Assembly: GCA_964604305.1 (NCBI GenBank)
Contig: CAZRYM010000011.1
Location: 1 to 43,232, forward strand
Length of the DNA stretch: 43,232 nucleotides
Direction: 5' to 3'
Origin: JASUTC01 sp964604305
Lineage (GTDB): Bacteria; Thermotogota; Thermotogae; MWEM01
Shown here piece after piece: positions 32,742 to 41,818 of the stretch. Within the stretch, counting starts at the first letter, position 1, and every line of letters begins with the position of its first letter. The translations under genes were made by a program, and so were the position numbers. The notes below the pieces were generated by a model. That model made no database searches and was not told the origin of the DNA. It saw nothing but the letters and a program-made list of their open reading frames with translations.

Positions 32742-33448
32742 ATCTCTCATTTATTCCCTATTATTCCATTTCTTCAGGAAAAGAGAGAAAAGAACACTTT
32801 GATTATGTCTTTCTTATAGATGTATACAGGGCTTCCAGTACAATAGTTGTTTTAGCTGACAAGGGGGCAAAGAAAATAAAAGTGGTATCTTCTCTGAAAG
32901 AAGCCTATTCTGAAAGGGAAAAAGATCCCGAAGTGGTTCTCTGTGGAGAACGTGATTCTGTAAAACCAGAGGCTTTCGATTATGGGAACGACACTTGTCA
33001 AATGAGTCAAATCGATTTCAATGAGAAAACTTGTGTGATTACAACCTCAAACGGTACCAGGGCTTTACGTGCTTATGCTTATACTTCAAATAATTTCTAC
33101 GCCTGCTCTTTTCTCAACCTGGATGCTTGTTTGAATCATGTGAAACAAAACAAACATAAAAATATCCTCGTTTTATGTGCTGGAAACTGGGGAAAGTTTT
33201 CATTGGAAGATTATCTTTGTGCATCTTTGCTGATAAATGGTTTAAGAGATTTAACGACAAACATAAACGATGATATTAGATTAGCCCGGGAGATCGGAGC
33301 GTACTATAAAAATAACCCGGGTAAATTAAAAACTGCTTTGACAAATACAGATCACGCCCTAAATTTAAAATCACAGAATAAATTTGAAGATGTTCGATTT
33401 ATAATCGAAAACCTTAACGCTTACGACTGCCTCCCTAAACTCGAGTAG
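32738..33448 (+). CDS. comB: ComB family 2-phosphosulfolactate phosphatase-like protein
   Basis: 236 residues. Family motifs visible are L-I-D-V-Y-R-A-S-S-T-I-V (usually DVLRATST), L-C-G-E-R-D, F-D-Y-G-N-D, T-T-S-N-G-T-R-A-L and C-A-G-N-W-G-K-F-S-L-E-D-Y-L-C-A. The characterised members dephosphorylate 2-phosphosulfolactate in coenzyme M synthesis, but many bacteria carry ComB without that pathway and its job there is unclear. The ATGA overlap with the pseudopatatin stop shows tight coupling. No other coenzyme M or sulfolactate genes are in the window. Confidence 0.85.
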   Translation: MNLSFIPYYSISSGKERKEHFDYVFLIDVYRASSTIVVLADKGAKKIKVVSSLKEAYSEREKDPEVVLCGERDSVKPEAFDYGNDTCQMSQIDFNEKTCVITTSNGTRALRAYAYTSNNFYACSFLNLDACLNHVKQNKHKNILVLCAGNWGKFSLEDYLCASLLINGLRDLTTNINDDIRLAREIGAYYKNNPGKLKTALTNTDHALNLKSQNKFEDVRFIIENLNAYDCLPKLE

Positions 33449-33489
33449 AAAATTTCAGGGAACTCTTGCTCTTTTTTTTATTTGCTTCA

Positions 33490-33498
33490 TGATATAAT
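33490..33498 (+). promoter_or_regulatory. Extended -10 promoter for the TPR gene
   Basis: TGATATAAT lies 46 bases before the start. It follows an eight-T run after comB that could be a weak terminator, although only a four-base stem precedes it. Confidence 0.5.
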
Positions 33499-33543
33499 GA
33501 ATACAAGGTTATAATATTTTTTTTAACAGGAAAGGGTGATACT

Positions 33544-34614
33544 ATGATAAAACTCAGTTTGAATGACAGAATGATATCTATAGATGAATGGACACCCTAC
33601 TTCTTTATCATAAGAGATCTCTTTTTTGATGGCAGATGGGATGCATTCATGTGCATTGTAAAAGATAACCGCCTATTGGAAGAGCAGATTGAAACCTGCA
33701 CTAAGATAGAAAATCTTTATCCCGAGATAAAAGCAGAACTCTTTTATCCCACGACTCCTCTTGAGATAAGGGATTTTCTCCATCAATATCATTTGAAACC
33801 TTCTGATCTAAAGGGGTTGTGCAGTTTGGATATTGTGTATGATATAGCAAACGAGGCCCTCTTAGATGAAGATTATGAACTGACTCGAGACTATGCCGAT
33901 CTGATTATGGATATCGACGAATCAAGTGCTTATGCATACGATCTCAAGGGGACATTATTTTATGATCAAGGTGACACAAAAAAGAGTATAAAATACCTTG
34001 AAAAAGCAGTTAAATTGGATAATAGTCTTGTGGAAGCACTTTCCACTCTTGGACAGGCTTATTTCAACGTTCATGAATACGAAAAAGCATCCAAAATATG
34101 GAAAAAGATGATAGATAATAATCCGGATGACGTTTTGGCATATTTCACACTGGTTGATTCCTACTTGCATCAGAAAAAATATCATGATGCCATCTCAGCT
34201 CTCAAAGGATTAGTGAAGCGATTTCCGGAACATCTTATGGGTAAAATAAATTTGGTGACTCTATTACAGATGGTGGGAGAAACAGACCAGGCCGAGAAAT
34301 TCGAGAAAGAGATTGAAGACACACAGCCCCTAAACCCTACCGAAATGGAAATTTGGGCAAGGATCAACCTTCAAAAGGAAAAATATGAGGTAGTGGAAAA
34401 GGGAATCAAGGATTTTCTTGATACCCATGATGGACCTGATTTTCTAAAACTTTGGCTTGTCGTTCCCTTAATAAAAAGCGGAAAAAAAGATGAGGCCATG
34501 TTGATCGTTGAAGAATTTAAGGATTCAAACATCCTTTTCAATTACGGTAAACATGAGATATTTGTTCCATTTCTTGAGGAAACAGAGATATGGGAATGTG
34601 GCCTTCCATGCTGA
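33544..34614 (+). CDS. Tetratricopeptide repeat protein
   Basis: 356 residues without signal peptide or membrane segment. A non-repeat N-terminal part (1-125) is followed by several TPR units (about 130-270) with the typical small-residue pattern, for example A-Y-D-L-K-G-T-L-F-Y-D-Q-G-D and A-L-S-T-L-G-Q-A-Y-F-N-V-H-E-Y-E-K-A. TPR proteins are scaffolds; no partner can be read from sequence. The ATG follows AAAGGGTG. It overlaps the start of udk, so the two are cotranslated. Confidence 0.85.
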   Translation: MIKLSLNDRMISIDEWTPYFFIIRDLFFDGRWDAFMCIVKDNRLLEEQIETCTKIENLYPEIKAELFYPTTPLEIRDFLHQYHLKPSDLKGLCSLDIVYDIANEALLDEDYELTRDYADLIMDIDESSAYAYDLKGTLFYDQGDTKKSIKYLEKAVKLDNSLVEALSTLGQAYFNVHEYEKASKIWKKMIDNNPDDVLAYFTLVDSYLHQKKYHDAISALKGLVKRFPEHLMGKINLVTLLQMVGETDQAEKFEKEIEDTQPLNPTEMEIWARINLQKEKYEVVEKGIKDFLDTHDGPDFLKLWLVVPLIKSGKKDEAMLIVEEFKDSNILFNYGKHEIFVPFLEETEIWECGLPC

Positions 34615-35225
34615 TGGCAATAGTGGGTGGCAGTGGTTCCGGAAAAACTACTGTTGCCAAGAAGATAAATGAAAAATTGAACGATCACAGTTCATTGATA
34701 AAAATGGACAACTACTATAAGGATTTACCTCCAGGTGTGAATCCGCAGGATATTAATTTTGACTCCCCGGCAGCCTTTGATTTTGACCTTTTTTACGATC
34801 ACCTTGAAAAGTTAAGTCAAGGGAAAACGGTACAAGTTCCTAATTATAGTTTTATTACTTATCGCAAAGAACCCGGAATATATCATGAAGTTGATCCTAA
34901 AGATGTTATCTTGGTAGAGGGTATCTTAGTCCTTTATGAGGAACGCTTCAGAACTCTTTTTGATCTTTCGGTTTTCATCGATACTCCGGATGATGAGAGA
35001 CTATTGAGAAGGATAGAAAGGGACATGAAAGAGCGGAAACGTTCGATAGAAAGCATCATTGATCAATACAGAAAATATGTGGCACCTTCTTTTAAAAGCT
35101 TTGTAGCACCCCAAAAATATTATGCCGATTTGATATTACCCGAAGGCGGTTTTAACGATGTGGGGCTGGGAATCATATATGATGCTACTTTGCAGAAGAT
35201 TCAGACAGAGAAGAAAGGACTTTAA
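34590..35225 (+). CDS. udk: Uridine kinase
   Basis: 211 residues. It phosphorylates uridine and cytidine in pyrimidine salvage. The P-loop GGSGSGKTT is at 13-21, followed by M-D-N-Y-Y-K-D-L-P, F-D-S-P-A-A-F-D and V-E-G-I-L-V-L, all standard. The first ATG (34590) has GAGGA nine bases upstream and gives a normal N-terminal length; 34608 and 34614 are alternatives. The 3' end overlaps the convergent rluD by 41 bases. Confidence 0.95.
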   Translation: MGMWPSMLMAIVGGSGSGKTTVAKKINEKLNDHSSLIKMDNYYKDLPPGVNPQDINFDSPAAFDFDLFYDHLEKLSQGKTVQVPNYSFITYRKEPGIYHEVDPKDVILVEGILVLYEERFRTLFDLSVFIDTPDDERLLRRIERDMKERKRSIESIIDQYRKYVAPSFKSFVAPQKYYADLILPEGGFNDVGLGIIYDATLQKIQTEKKGL

Positions 35226-36150
35226 TGGTGTTTTTGAAATCGTTGGGAAGCCTTGCAATAAATTCCATCCAGTCTCCGGTTTCAGGATGACGAATCCCAA
35301 GTTTTAAAGCATGAAGCATCTGTCTTTCACAGTTAAACTCACTGGCTTGTGTGTTTTTAAATGAATAGGTTTCATCCCCCAGAACCGGATTTCCTATGCT
35401 TCTCATATGTACTCTTATCTGGTGGGTTCTACCCGTTTTAATCTCTACCATTACCAATGTGGCCAAATCAGAAAACCGTTTAATAACCCTGTATTGACTT
35501 AATGCGTATCTTCCTGAAAAGTCAACTGCCATTTTTATCCGATTTTTCAAATTTCTTGCAAGGGGTTTCTCGATTTGACCCCGATTCTGTTTGACAACAC
35601 CTTCAACAATGGCAATGTATTCTTTCTTGTTTTTTCTGTCATGAAACTGTTCAGATAAATTTTTAAGAGCCTTTTTTGTTTTTGCAACGATCATAACCCC
35701 TGATGTATCTTTATCCAAACGGTGTACGATTCCGGGACGATCTACTTCTTCCCATTCCCTGAATCTGGAAAAATGATACAGCAAGGCGTTTACAAGAGTT
35801 CCTGATGAGATGTTTGGAACCGGATGAACGATCATACCCGGAGGTTTGTTGAGGACGATTATACTGTCATCTTCGAATATGATATCCAATTTAATGTTTT
35901 CGGGTTCGATTTTAATTTCGGGTCTTTTAGGGACATCAAGGTGAATAATTTCACCTTGTTTTACTTTGTAGGATTGTTTTTTTTGCTTACCGTTTACACG
36001 AATCTTTTTATCTTTTATTGCAGATTGAACAACGTTTCTGGAAACCCATTCAGGAGTGTTTTCACTGACGAATTTGTCAAGCCTCTCTTCAGCGTCTTCT
36101 TCTCCTACCAACAGTTCGATAGTCTCATTATCCGGTCCGTCAGACGGCAT
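35185..36150 (-). CDS. rluD: Pseudouridine synthase, RluA/RluD family
   Basis: 321 residues. It converts uridines in 23S rRNA helix 69 (if RluD) to pseudouridine. An S4 domain (about 15-75) precedes the catalytic domain, with H-R-L-D-K-D-T-S-G near residue 142, including the catalytic Asp, and G-R-T-H-Q-I-R-V-H-M near 230. ATG 36150 follows GGAG and overlaps the smc stop; ATG 36165 lacks a site. Its 3' end runs into udk on the opposite strand. Specific target within the RluA/C/D group is uncertain. Confidence 0.93.
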   Translation of the reverse strand: MPSDGPDNETIELLVGEEDAEERLDKFVSENTPEWVSRNVVQSAIKDKKIRVNGKQKKQSYKVKQGEIIHLDVPKRPEIKIEPENIKLDIIFEDDSIIVLNKPPGMIVHPVPNISSGTLVNALLYHFSRFREWEEVDRPGIVHRLDKDTSGVMIVAKTKKALKNLSEQFHDRKNKKEYIAIVEGVVKQNRGQIEKPLARNLKNRIKMAVDFSGRYALSQYRVIKRFSDLATLVMVEIKTGRTHQIRVHMRSIGNPVLGDETYSFKNTQASEFNCERQMLHALKLGIRHPETGDWMEFIARLPNDFKNTIKVLSSLSESSAK

Positions 36151-39100
36151 ATTGCTCCAGTTCAACTGTCATAATCATGGAAATACCGTTGGATTGTGTG
36201 ATCCCGTAAAGAATATCTGCAACTTCCATAACAAGTTTATTATGAGTGATAACGATGAACTGTGATAGTTCCCTGCTTTCTCTAATAAGGTTTTTCAACC
36301 GTTCTGCATTGAAATCATCAAGAGCTGCATCAACTTCATCCAGTATGTAGAAAGGCGAAGGGCTAATCTTGAGCATTGAGAACACCAGGGCAATACCCAC
36401 TAGTGATTTTTCTCCTCCGGAAAGCAGATACATCTTTTGAGAACGTTTCCCGGGTCGTTTTACAGAAATTTCAATGCCCGTTTCCAGAAGGTCTTTGTCA
36501 GGCAGTATCTTTAGCTGTCCGTTACCGCCTCCAAAAAGAATCTGAATCATTTCATCGAAATAGGTGTTGATAAGATCAAAAGTCTCCATGAAGATCCGTT
36601 TCGCCTCTTCATCCGTTTGTTGTAGCAGTTCTTCAAGTGAATTTTTAGCAGATTCCAAGTCTTGCCTTTGAGTATCCATTTCCGTGAACCTGTCCTCCAC
36701 TTCGTTGTATTCGTCTATTGCGTTTAAGTCAACACTGCCAAGGTATTTGATTTTGTTTTCAAGGGATTCCACCTTTTCTGAAAGGGACTGCTCGCCTTCT
36801 TCATCAAGGGAAATGTTTTCAAGTTCTTCCTGTTTAATATCAGCCTTTACCATCTTCTCTATCAAAGATTCGATATTGTACTCTATTTTCTGTACTTTAA
36901 GATCGTATTGGTGTTCACTCTCTCTGAGTCTTTCCCGTTCTTCCTTAAGCTCTTCCATCTTGTTTTCAGTATCTTCAAGTTTCTTTGCCATATTCTGGCG
37001 GTCTTCCTGCTGGTATTTCATGTTATCGTAGAGTTTGGATACTTCACTTTTCAGACTTTTCAGTTCTCTGTCTAATTCTTCAACCTTATCTTTTTCGCCT
37101 TTTAATGCCTTTTCCAGGTGCTCAAGGTTGTAAGAGTATTCGTCTTCTTTTTCTCTGTTATTGACAAGTGTATCTTGAATATCGTTAAGTTCAGAAGAAT
37201 ACTGTTTCTTCTTATCCTTCAAACTATTTAGTTCCATCTTAATGTCGTTGATCTGTTCCTGCAGGTTTTGAATCTCTTCACGTTTTTCTTTGATGATTTG
37301 ACTGACCTTGGAGAGTTTGTCCTTTGAGATATGAATTTCTGTGGAGAGTCTGCCCTTATCTTCGACGATGATCTCCTGTCTTGCTTTTGATCCGGCAATT
37401 TTTGACGAATAGTCCACCTTCATTTTCTCAAGATCAGAAACCTCTTTGGAAAGTTCTGTTATTGAATTGGTCAGTTCTTGCAGAGTTCTTCGAATGGAGG
37501 CATTTTTAAGCATGATCTCGTTCAGTTCATTGTCCAGTGTTCGTTTTAAATTGGTAACCTGCTCTCGTTCATCTTTTATTTCTCTTTCTGAATTTTCAAG
37601 TGTGATAATCTTTTCGCTCAGTTTGTCCAACTCGTCTGAAATTTCATTTAATCGGGATGTTCTTGAAATGAGTGAACCCTTTCGATCGTTTTTAAAGCTC
37701 CCGCCGGTAATAGCTCCTCTTGATGCAATGAGCTGTCCATCGAGAGAACAGATTTGGTTTGAGATTCCATAATTCTTTTTCAGTTCAAGGCCATCATCTA
37801 TTGTTTTTACTAAAATGGTATCCATAAAGAGGTACATGGGTAACTGTGCAAAATCTTCATTCGTCCTAGCCAGTTCAGCTGCGTAGCCTATAAAGCCGGG
37901 ATGATTTTCAAAGTTGGCACCCTGAACGATAGGACGTGTTCTGAGAATATCTAATGGTAAGAAGGTGGCACGGCCTAAATTTTCTTCTTTTAATATATTA
38001 ACGGCATATTTAGCTGTTTCAGCATCTTTTGTGACGATGTTTTGCGAGCGTGAGCCAATAAGGATTTCAAAGGCTGTCTCGTATTCTTTGTCAACTTCTA
38101 TAAGATTAGCAATGACATCGATCATGTTTCTCAGTTCCCTGTCTTTTTGCTTTTTTGCAAATAATGCTCTAATCGGTTTTGCAAAACCTGAGAATTCCCT
38201 GATTTGCCTTTCCAATACAGCCTTTTCTGCATCAAGATGTTTTTCCTGTTGTATATAAGAGTATTTATTTTCTTCAATATCTCTGAGCTGCTTTTCCACT
38301 TCTTTTAAGCGTTCTTTAACCATTTCAAGTTCATCTATCAATTCGGCTTCTTTTCTGGAACTGTCAGAACCCCTGTTTCGAAGTTCATCCAACTCAGTTT
38401 GAAAACCTTCAAGACGTTCCTGTTTGGTATCAAGTTGATTGGTGATGACTTTGATCCGCTTTTCATTGTCCTCTATGGAATCCTCAAGTCTCAGATACTC
38501 ATTCTCAAGTTTGCTGAATTGCTTTTCAGCCTCTTCCAGTGATTGTTGCAGGTCAATGATAGATTGCTCTTCATCAGAGCAATTTTGAGTGATTTCATCT
38601 CTGGCCGTTTTCTTTTCCTCAAGCTGGGATTGAACTTTTTCAAGATTTTCAACAATAGTGGAAAGCATCATTTTTAATTCGCTTTGGCGATTTGTTAATT
38701 TTTCATCTTGGGATTTTAAATTATCCAGGTTTGTCACGTGTTCAACGTATTTGGATTCCTTTTCTGAAACGTTTTTGGCGTACATATTACGCATTTCGTT
38801 AAGATGATCCTGACGTTCTTTATATTCCTCCAAGACGGAAGTAAAACCTTCTATTTCCTTGTCAGAGTCGTTATAGTTTTCTTTTATTTCTCGATAGATA
38901 CTTTCTGTTTTAATCAGTTCTTTTTGAATTTCACGTATCCTTACTCGGTTTTCTTCTGTTTCTCTTTCAAGCTGTTCACCTTTATCCCGCCATTTTTTAT
39001 TCAAATGAGAAAACAGGGAAAATTGACTATCTTTAAGTTCTTTGGAATATTCAAGATATTTTTCAGCCCGTTTTGCTTTTAAATAGAGAGATTTTTTTTG

Positions 39101-39682
39101 TTTGGTTAGTTCATTCAGGATGTCTTCAACTCTTGAAAGGTTGTCATCTGTGGATTCTATTCTTGAGATAGTTTCTTTCTTTTTCTTTTTGTAAATTGCA
39201 ATACCAGCGGCTTCTTCAACGAGAAAGCGGATTTCCTCGGGAGAACTGTTTAAAATCTTATCCACCCGGCCTTGAGAAACGATTGAGTATAGTTCTTTTC
39301 CAGCACCTGTTCCGGCAAACAAGTCTTTAATATCAGTTAATCTGGCCTTGTCACCGTTGAGATAATAGGTGTTTTTTCCGTTACGGATTAATTCTCTTGA
39401 AATTGAAATGTCAGAACCATCGTCATTTTCAAAGGTTAAAGTAACAAGCGCCCTTGAAGACGGCGAAAGTCCGTCTGAACCCGAAAAAATAACATCAGTT
39501 TTGTCATTGGCCCTGATGTTTTTCATGGATTGCTCTCCATATACCCAGAGAATTGCATCTACTATATTTGATTTTCCGCTGCCGTTAGGTCCAACAATTG
39601 AGTTTATGCCTTTGGTAAGATTAATATCAACAGGCCTGGCAAATGATTTGAACCCCTCAAGATGTATTTGCTTTAGTTTCAT
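36140..39682 (-). CDS. smc: Chromosome segregation protein SMC
   Basis: 1180 residues, full-length SMC. It condenses and segregates chromosomes with ScpA and ScpB. The head starts with MKLKQIHLEGFKSFA and Walker A GPNGSGKS (31-38). Two long coiled coils flank a hinge at about 510-680. The C-terminal head has the ABC signature LLSGGEKSL at about 1084 and Walker B F-Y-I-L-D-E-V-D-A-A-L-D. GGGGG precedes the ATG, and rluD follows in the same operon. scpA, scpB and ftsY are not in the window. Confidence 0.98.
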   Translation of the reverse strand: MKLKQIHLEGFKSFARPVDINLTKGINSIVGPNGSGKSNIVDAILWVYGEQSMKNIRANDKTDVIFSGSDGLSPSSRALVTLTFENDDGSDISISRELIRNGKNTYYLNGDKARLTDIKDLFAGTGAGKELYSIVSQGRVDKILNSSPEEIRFLVEEAAGIAIYKKKKKETISRIESTDDNLSRVEDILNELTKQKKSLYLKAKRAEKYLEYSKELKDSQFSLFSHLNKKWRDKGEQLERETEENRVRIREIQKELIKTESIYREIKENYNDSDKEIEGFTSVLEEYKERQDHLNEMRNMYAKNVSEKESKYVEHVTNLDNLKSQDEKLTNRQSELKMMLSTIVENLEKVQSQLEEKKTARDEITQNCSDEEQSIIDLQQSLEEAEKQFSKLENEYLRLEDSIEDNEKRIKVITNQLDTKQERLEGFQTELDELRNRGSDSSRKEAELIDELEMVKERLKEVEKQLRDIEENKYSYIQQEKHLDAEKAVLERQIREFSGFAKPIRALFAKKQKDRELRNMIDVIANLIEVDKEYETAFEILIGSRSQNIVTKDAETAKYAVNILKEENLGRATFLPLDILRTRPIVQGANFENHPGFIGYAAELARTNEDFAQLPMYLFMDTILVKTIDDGLELKKNYGISNQICSLDGQLIASRGAITGGSFKNDRKGSLISRTSRLNEISDELDKLSEKIITLENSEREIKDEREQVTNLKRTLDNELNEIMLKNASIRRTLQELTNSITELSKEVSDLEKMKVDYSSKIAGSKARQEIIVEDKGRLSTEIHISKDKLSKVSQIIKEKREEIQNLQEQINDIKMELNSLKDKKKQYSSELNDIQDTLVNNREKEDEYSYNLEHLEKALKGEKDKVEELDRELKSLKSEVSKLYDNMKYQQEDRQNMAKKLEDTENKMEELKEERERLRESEHQYDLKVQKIEYNIESLIEKMVKADIKQEELENISLDEEGEQSLSEKVESLENKIKYLGSVDLNAIDEYNEVEDRFTEMDTQRQDLESAKNSLEELLQQTDEEAKRIFMETFDLINTYFDEMIQILFGGGNGQLKILPDKDLLETGIEISVKRPGKRSQKMYLLSGGEKSLVGIALVFSMLKISPSPFYILDEVDAALDDFNAERLKNLIRESRELSQFIVITHNKLVMEVADILYGITQSNGISMIMTVELEQYAV

Positions 39683-39750
39683 TATGATGCCCCCACATCA
39701 TCCCGAAAATATGGATAAAAAATGGAAATTAACGAGTTCTTTTTCGCATA

Positions 39751-39759
39751 ATTATAACA
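39751..39759 (-). promoter_or_regulatory. Extended -10 promoter for smc
   Basis: The minus strand reads TGTTATAAT, 69 bases before the smc ATG. No good -35 is seen. Confidence 0.55.
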
Positions 39760-39796
39760 TATTTAGGCTTGGAATTCATTATATATGCCAAAAACG

Positions 39797-39836
39797 TTTT
39801 TAGACAAAGGTGAATGACATCACCCTTGTCTAAAAA
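39797..39836. other. Long hairpin without a U-tract
   Basis: TTTTTAGACAAAGGTGA pairs with TCACCCTTGTCTAAAAA (17 positions, one mismatch) around ATGACA. On either strand the arm is followed by A, not T, so it lacks a standard U-tract. It lies just past the stop of the minus-strand ABC operon and may shape that mRNA's 3' end. An adjoining perfect AAAAACGTTTTT palindrome (39790-39801) shares its left end. Confidence 0.7.
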
Positions 39837-39845
39837 AACTTAAAA

Positions 39846-40262
39846 CTAGCTTTCTTCTTGATTTTCGTTGTCGATAAACCTTACTTCATCCGTGTAATAG
39901 CCGATCAGGGTGTTAATCTTTGTCTCTTCACCACCATTCCCTTTAATGATAAATGAATACATCCCTTTAGGCAATTCTATTTTTTCAATTTCTTTTTCAG
40001 AATTGTGAGCAAAGTGATAAATAAAGCCATCTTTACCTTCGATCAAAATCTCTACATCTGCACCTTGTATGTCATAAAAGGCTTGTAGATATATTTTTGT
40101 GTCTTCAATGGCGAAAAAATTATCTTTGATATATAGCGATTCACTGAATGTGCCATTTGTCTTTCTTGTCAGTAAAAAGTGATTGTTGTTCACCGAATAA
40201 TTAATGGTGAGCACAAGAACGAAAATTGTACAGATGAGAAAGATAAATCCTTTTATATTCAT
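39846..40262 (-). CDS. Membrane-anchored protein of the ABC operon
   Basis: 138 residues. A hydrophobic N-terminal stretch (about 5-24) without a clear cleavage site suggests a signal anchor, with the rest outside. The external part looks beta-rich, with no motif I recognise. ATG 40262 follows GAGGTGA; GTG 40271 is less likely. Ten bases separate it from the permease gene, so it is the last gene of the GntR-ABC operon and is likely related to the transporter's job. Confidence 0.7.
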   Translation of the reverse strand: MNIKGFIFLICTIFVLVLTINYSVNNNHFLLTRKTNGTFSESLYIKDNFFAIEDTKIYLQAFYDIQGADVEILIEGKDGFIYHFAHNSEKEIEKIELPKGMYSFIIKGNGGEETKINTLIGYYTDEVRFIDNENQEES

Positions 40263-40272
40263 ATCAGTCACC

Positions 40273-40914
40273 TCAATGTTTGTATTCGTATCTTTTGGAT
40301 AGAATAAAGTTGTTAATGCAAAAGAATGTCCCCGCCGCTATTGTAAAAAATGCGATGATTTCGGACTTAAACAATCCCAATTGTATAAAACCACCAATAT
40401 AATTGACTGTAAATAGAATAAAAGCAGCTAAAAGAACAAATGTGCCAACGATGTAATACCATCCGAATAATTTCCCTAAAAATGCCACAAAATTAATAAA
40501 GTTCATAATTAAGTATATACTTAGAGTGATCATAACTGCGAAAAGCCATCTTTCAGGCACTTCATGCAATAAGAGCATCAAGTTTAAAATAACTGAACCA
40601 ACCACTGTCAAGACTACATTTGTGATGTTGATTGTTCGCATGATTCTTTTCCGGGTCACTGAAAAGATGGTGAACATATCGTAATAAACCGATGTGCTTT
40701 TAGCTGCAAAAGCTATTAACATGGCATATACCAAAGCACCAAGATAAAGGGTTGCTGAAATTTTAAACTCATCTACATCGAATTCAGAAAACCCGATGAA
40801 AAATAAGGGTACGATCGTATTAAAAAACGTTATTGCAAGATAAACCAGTAAAAAAGTGAGCATAAACCGCAGAAAAAGCTTACCCATTACCTTTGTTGTA
40901 TTATTCATTTTCAT
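40273..40914 (-). CDS. ABC transporter permease
   Basis: 213 residues with about six predicted membrane segments. The arrangement and the V-T-R-K-R-I-M-R-T-I motif in the cytoplasmic loop are typical of YtrC/D-like or ABC-2 permeases encoded with YtrA-type regulators. ATG 40914 has GGTGG upstream and lies inside the end of the ATPase gene. Substrate cannot be inferred; relatives include bacitracin-type peptide exporters and acetoin-linked transporters. Confidence 0.82.
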   Translation of the reverse strand: MKMNNTTKVMGKLFLRFMLTFLLVYLAITFFNTIVPLFFIGFSEFDVDEFKISATLYLGALVYAMLIAFAAKSTSVYYDMFTIFSVTRKRIMRTINITNVVLTVVGSVILNLMLLLHEVPERWLFAVMITLSIYLIMNFINFVAFLGKLFGWYYIVGTFVLLAAFILFTVNYIGGFIQLGLFKSEIIAFFTIAAGTFFCINNFILSKRYEYKH

Positions 40915-41818
40915 TGTTTTCACCACCGTTTGTCAAATGATACAGTAATTTTTGCAAACTTATCTTGTTAATGTCTATGTCGTCTGATTTCATTCGTCTG
41001 ATTATTTCTCCACTCAAAGGCCCTTCAACCGAATAGGAGGCCAATGAACCGATAGTTTCGATGTTCATCACACGGAAGTGAGTTCGATAGGACTCTATGG
41101 TATCTTTTCTTCCCTGCAAAAGATAATATCTGTCTTTTAGCGTGTCAACCGGACTGTCTACGATACTTGCTCCTTCATCAATGATCAAGACTCTCTCAAA
41201 CATTCCCTCCAGTTCATTTATCAAATGAGATGAAATGACCATGGTTCGGGGATGCTCGTTGTAATCCTTTTGAAGTTCAGCGTAAAAGATCTCTCTTGAC
41301 ACCGGGTCAAGCCCAACATAGGGCTCGTCAAAAAGAGTCAGCTCTGCCCGGCTTGCCAGCCCTAAAATGATACCTACAGTGGTCTTCATGCCTTTTGATA
41401 TTTTGTTGTATTTTTTATTAACATCCAATTTAAATCTTTTTATCAGATGCTTGGCAAAAGAGGTGTCCCAATTTTCGTAAAGTGTTGCAGCTAAATCAAA
41501 TATCAATTTTACTTTCATGACTTCAGTTTGCTCGAAAGTCTTCCCTAAAGTTTCTCGTGCCAGACAAATCTTGTTTTGGTTTGCTTCATTGTGAGAGTAG
41601 CTTTTGCCGTCGATCACAACTTCTCCCTTGCTTTGAAGTAATTGATGGGCAATAACCTTTAACAAGGTTGTTTTTCCGGAACCATTTCTTCCGATGAGCC
41701 CTATGATCTGATTTTCTTCCAAGTCAAAGCTTAAATCATTCAAGGCCTTGAAATTGTCGTAATAATAAGTGATGTTGTTAACACTTAACTTCTTCNNNNN
41801 NNNNNAACATTCATGCAT
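40901..41818 (-). CDS. ABC transporter ATP-binding protein (interrupted by an assembly gap)
   Basis: About 305 residues, YtrB-like. Walker A is GRNGSGKTT near residue 43; ISKGMKTTVGIILGLA stands where the LSGG-type signature belongs and Walker B follows in L-T-L-F-D-E-P-Y-V-G-L-D-P. The changed signature (S-K-G-M) is usual for this subfamily. Ten N at 41796-41805 lie in codons 5-8, so the N-terminus is not trustworthy: in the printed frame it starts at 41818, but ATGAATG overlapping the gntR stop would be a natural start if the true gap is not exactly ten bases. The partner permease overlaps its end. Confidence 0.88.
   Translation of the reverse strand: MHECXXXXKKLSVNNITYYYDNFKALNDLSFDLEENQIIGLIGRNGSGKTTLLKVIAHQLLQSKGEVVIDGKSYSHNEANQNKICLARETLGKTFEQTEVMKVKLIFDLAATLYENWDTSFAKHLIKRFKLDVNKKYNKISKGMKTTVGIILGLASRAELTLFDEPYVGLDPVSREIFYAELQKDYNEHPRTMVISSHLINELEGMFERVLIIDEGASIVDSPVDTLKDRYYLLQGRKDTIESYRTHFRVMNIETIGSLASYSVEGPLSGEIIRRMKSDDIDINKISLQKLLYHLTNGGENNENE
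41796..41805. other. Assembly gap (10 N)
   Basis: Ten undetermined bases lie within the first codons of the ABC ATPase gene. Ten may be a placeholder, so the reading frame across the gap is uncertain. Confidence 0.98.

Noticed and set aside
36140..39682. Plus-strand Ser-rich frames across smc
   Set aside because: The Ser and Phe richness is the reverse complement of coiled-coil Glu and Lys codons.
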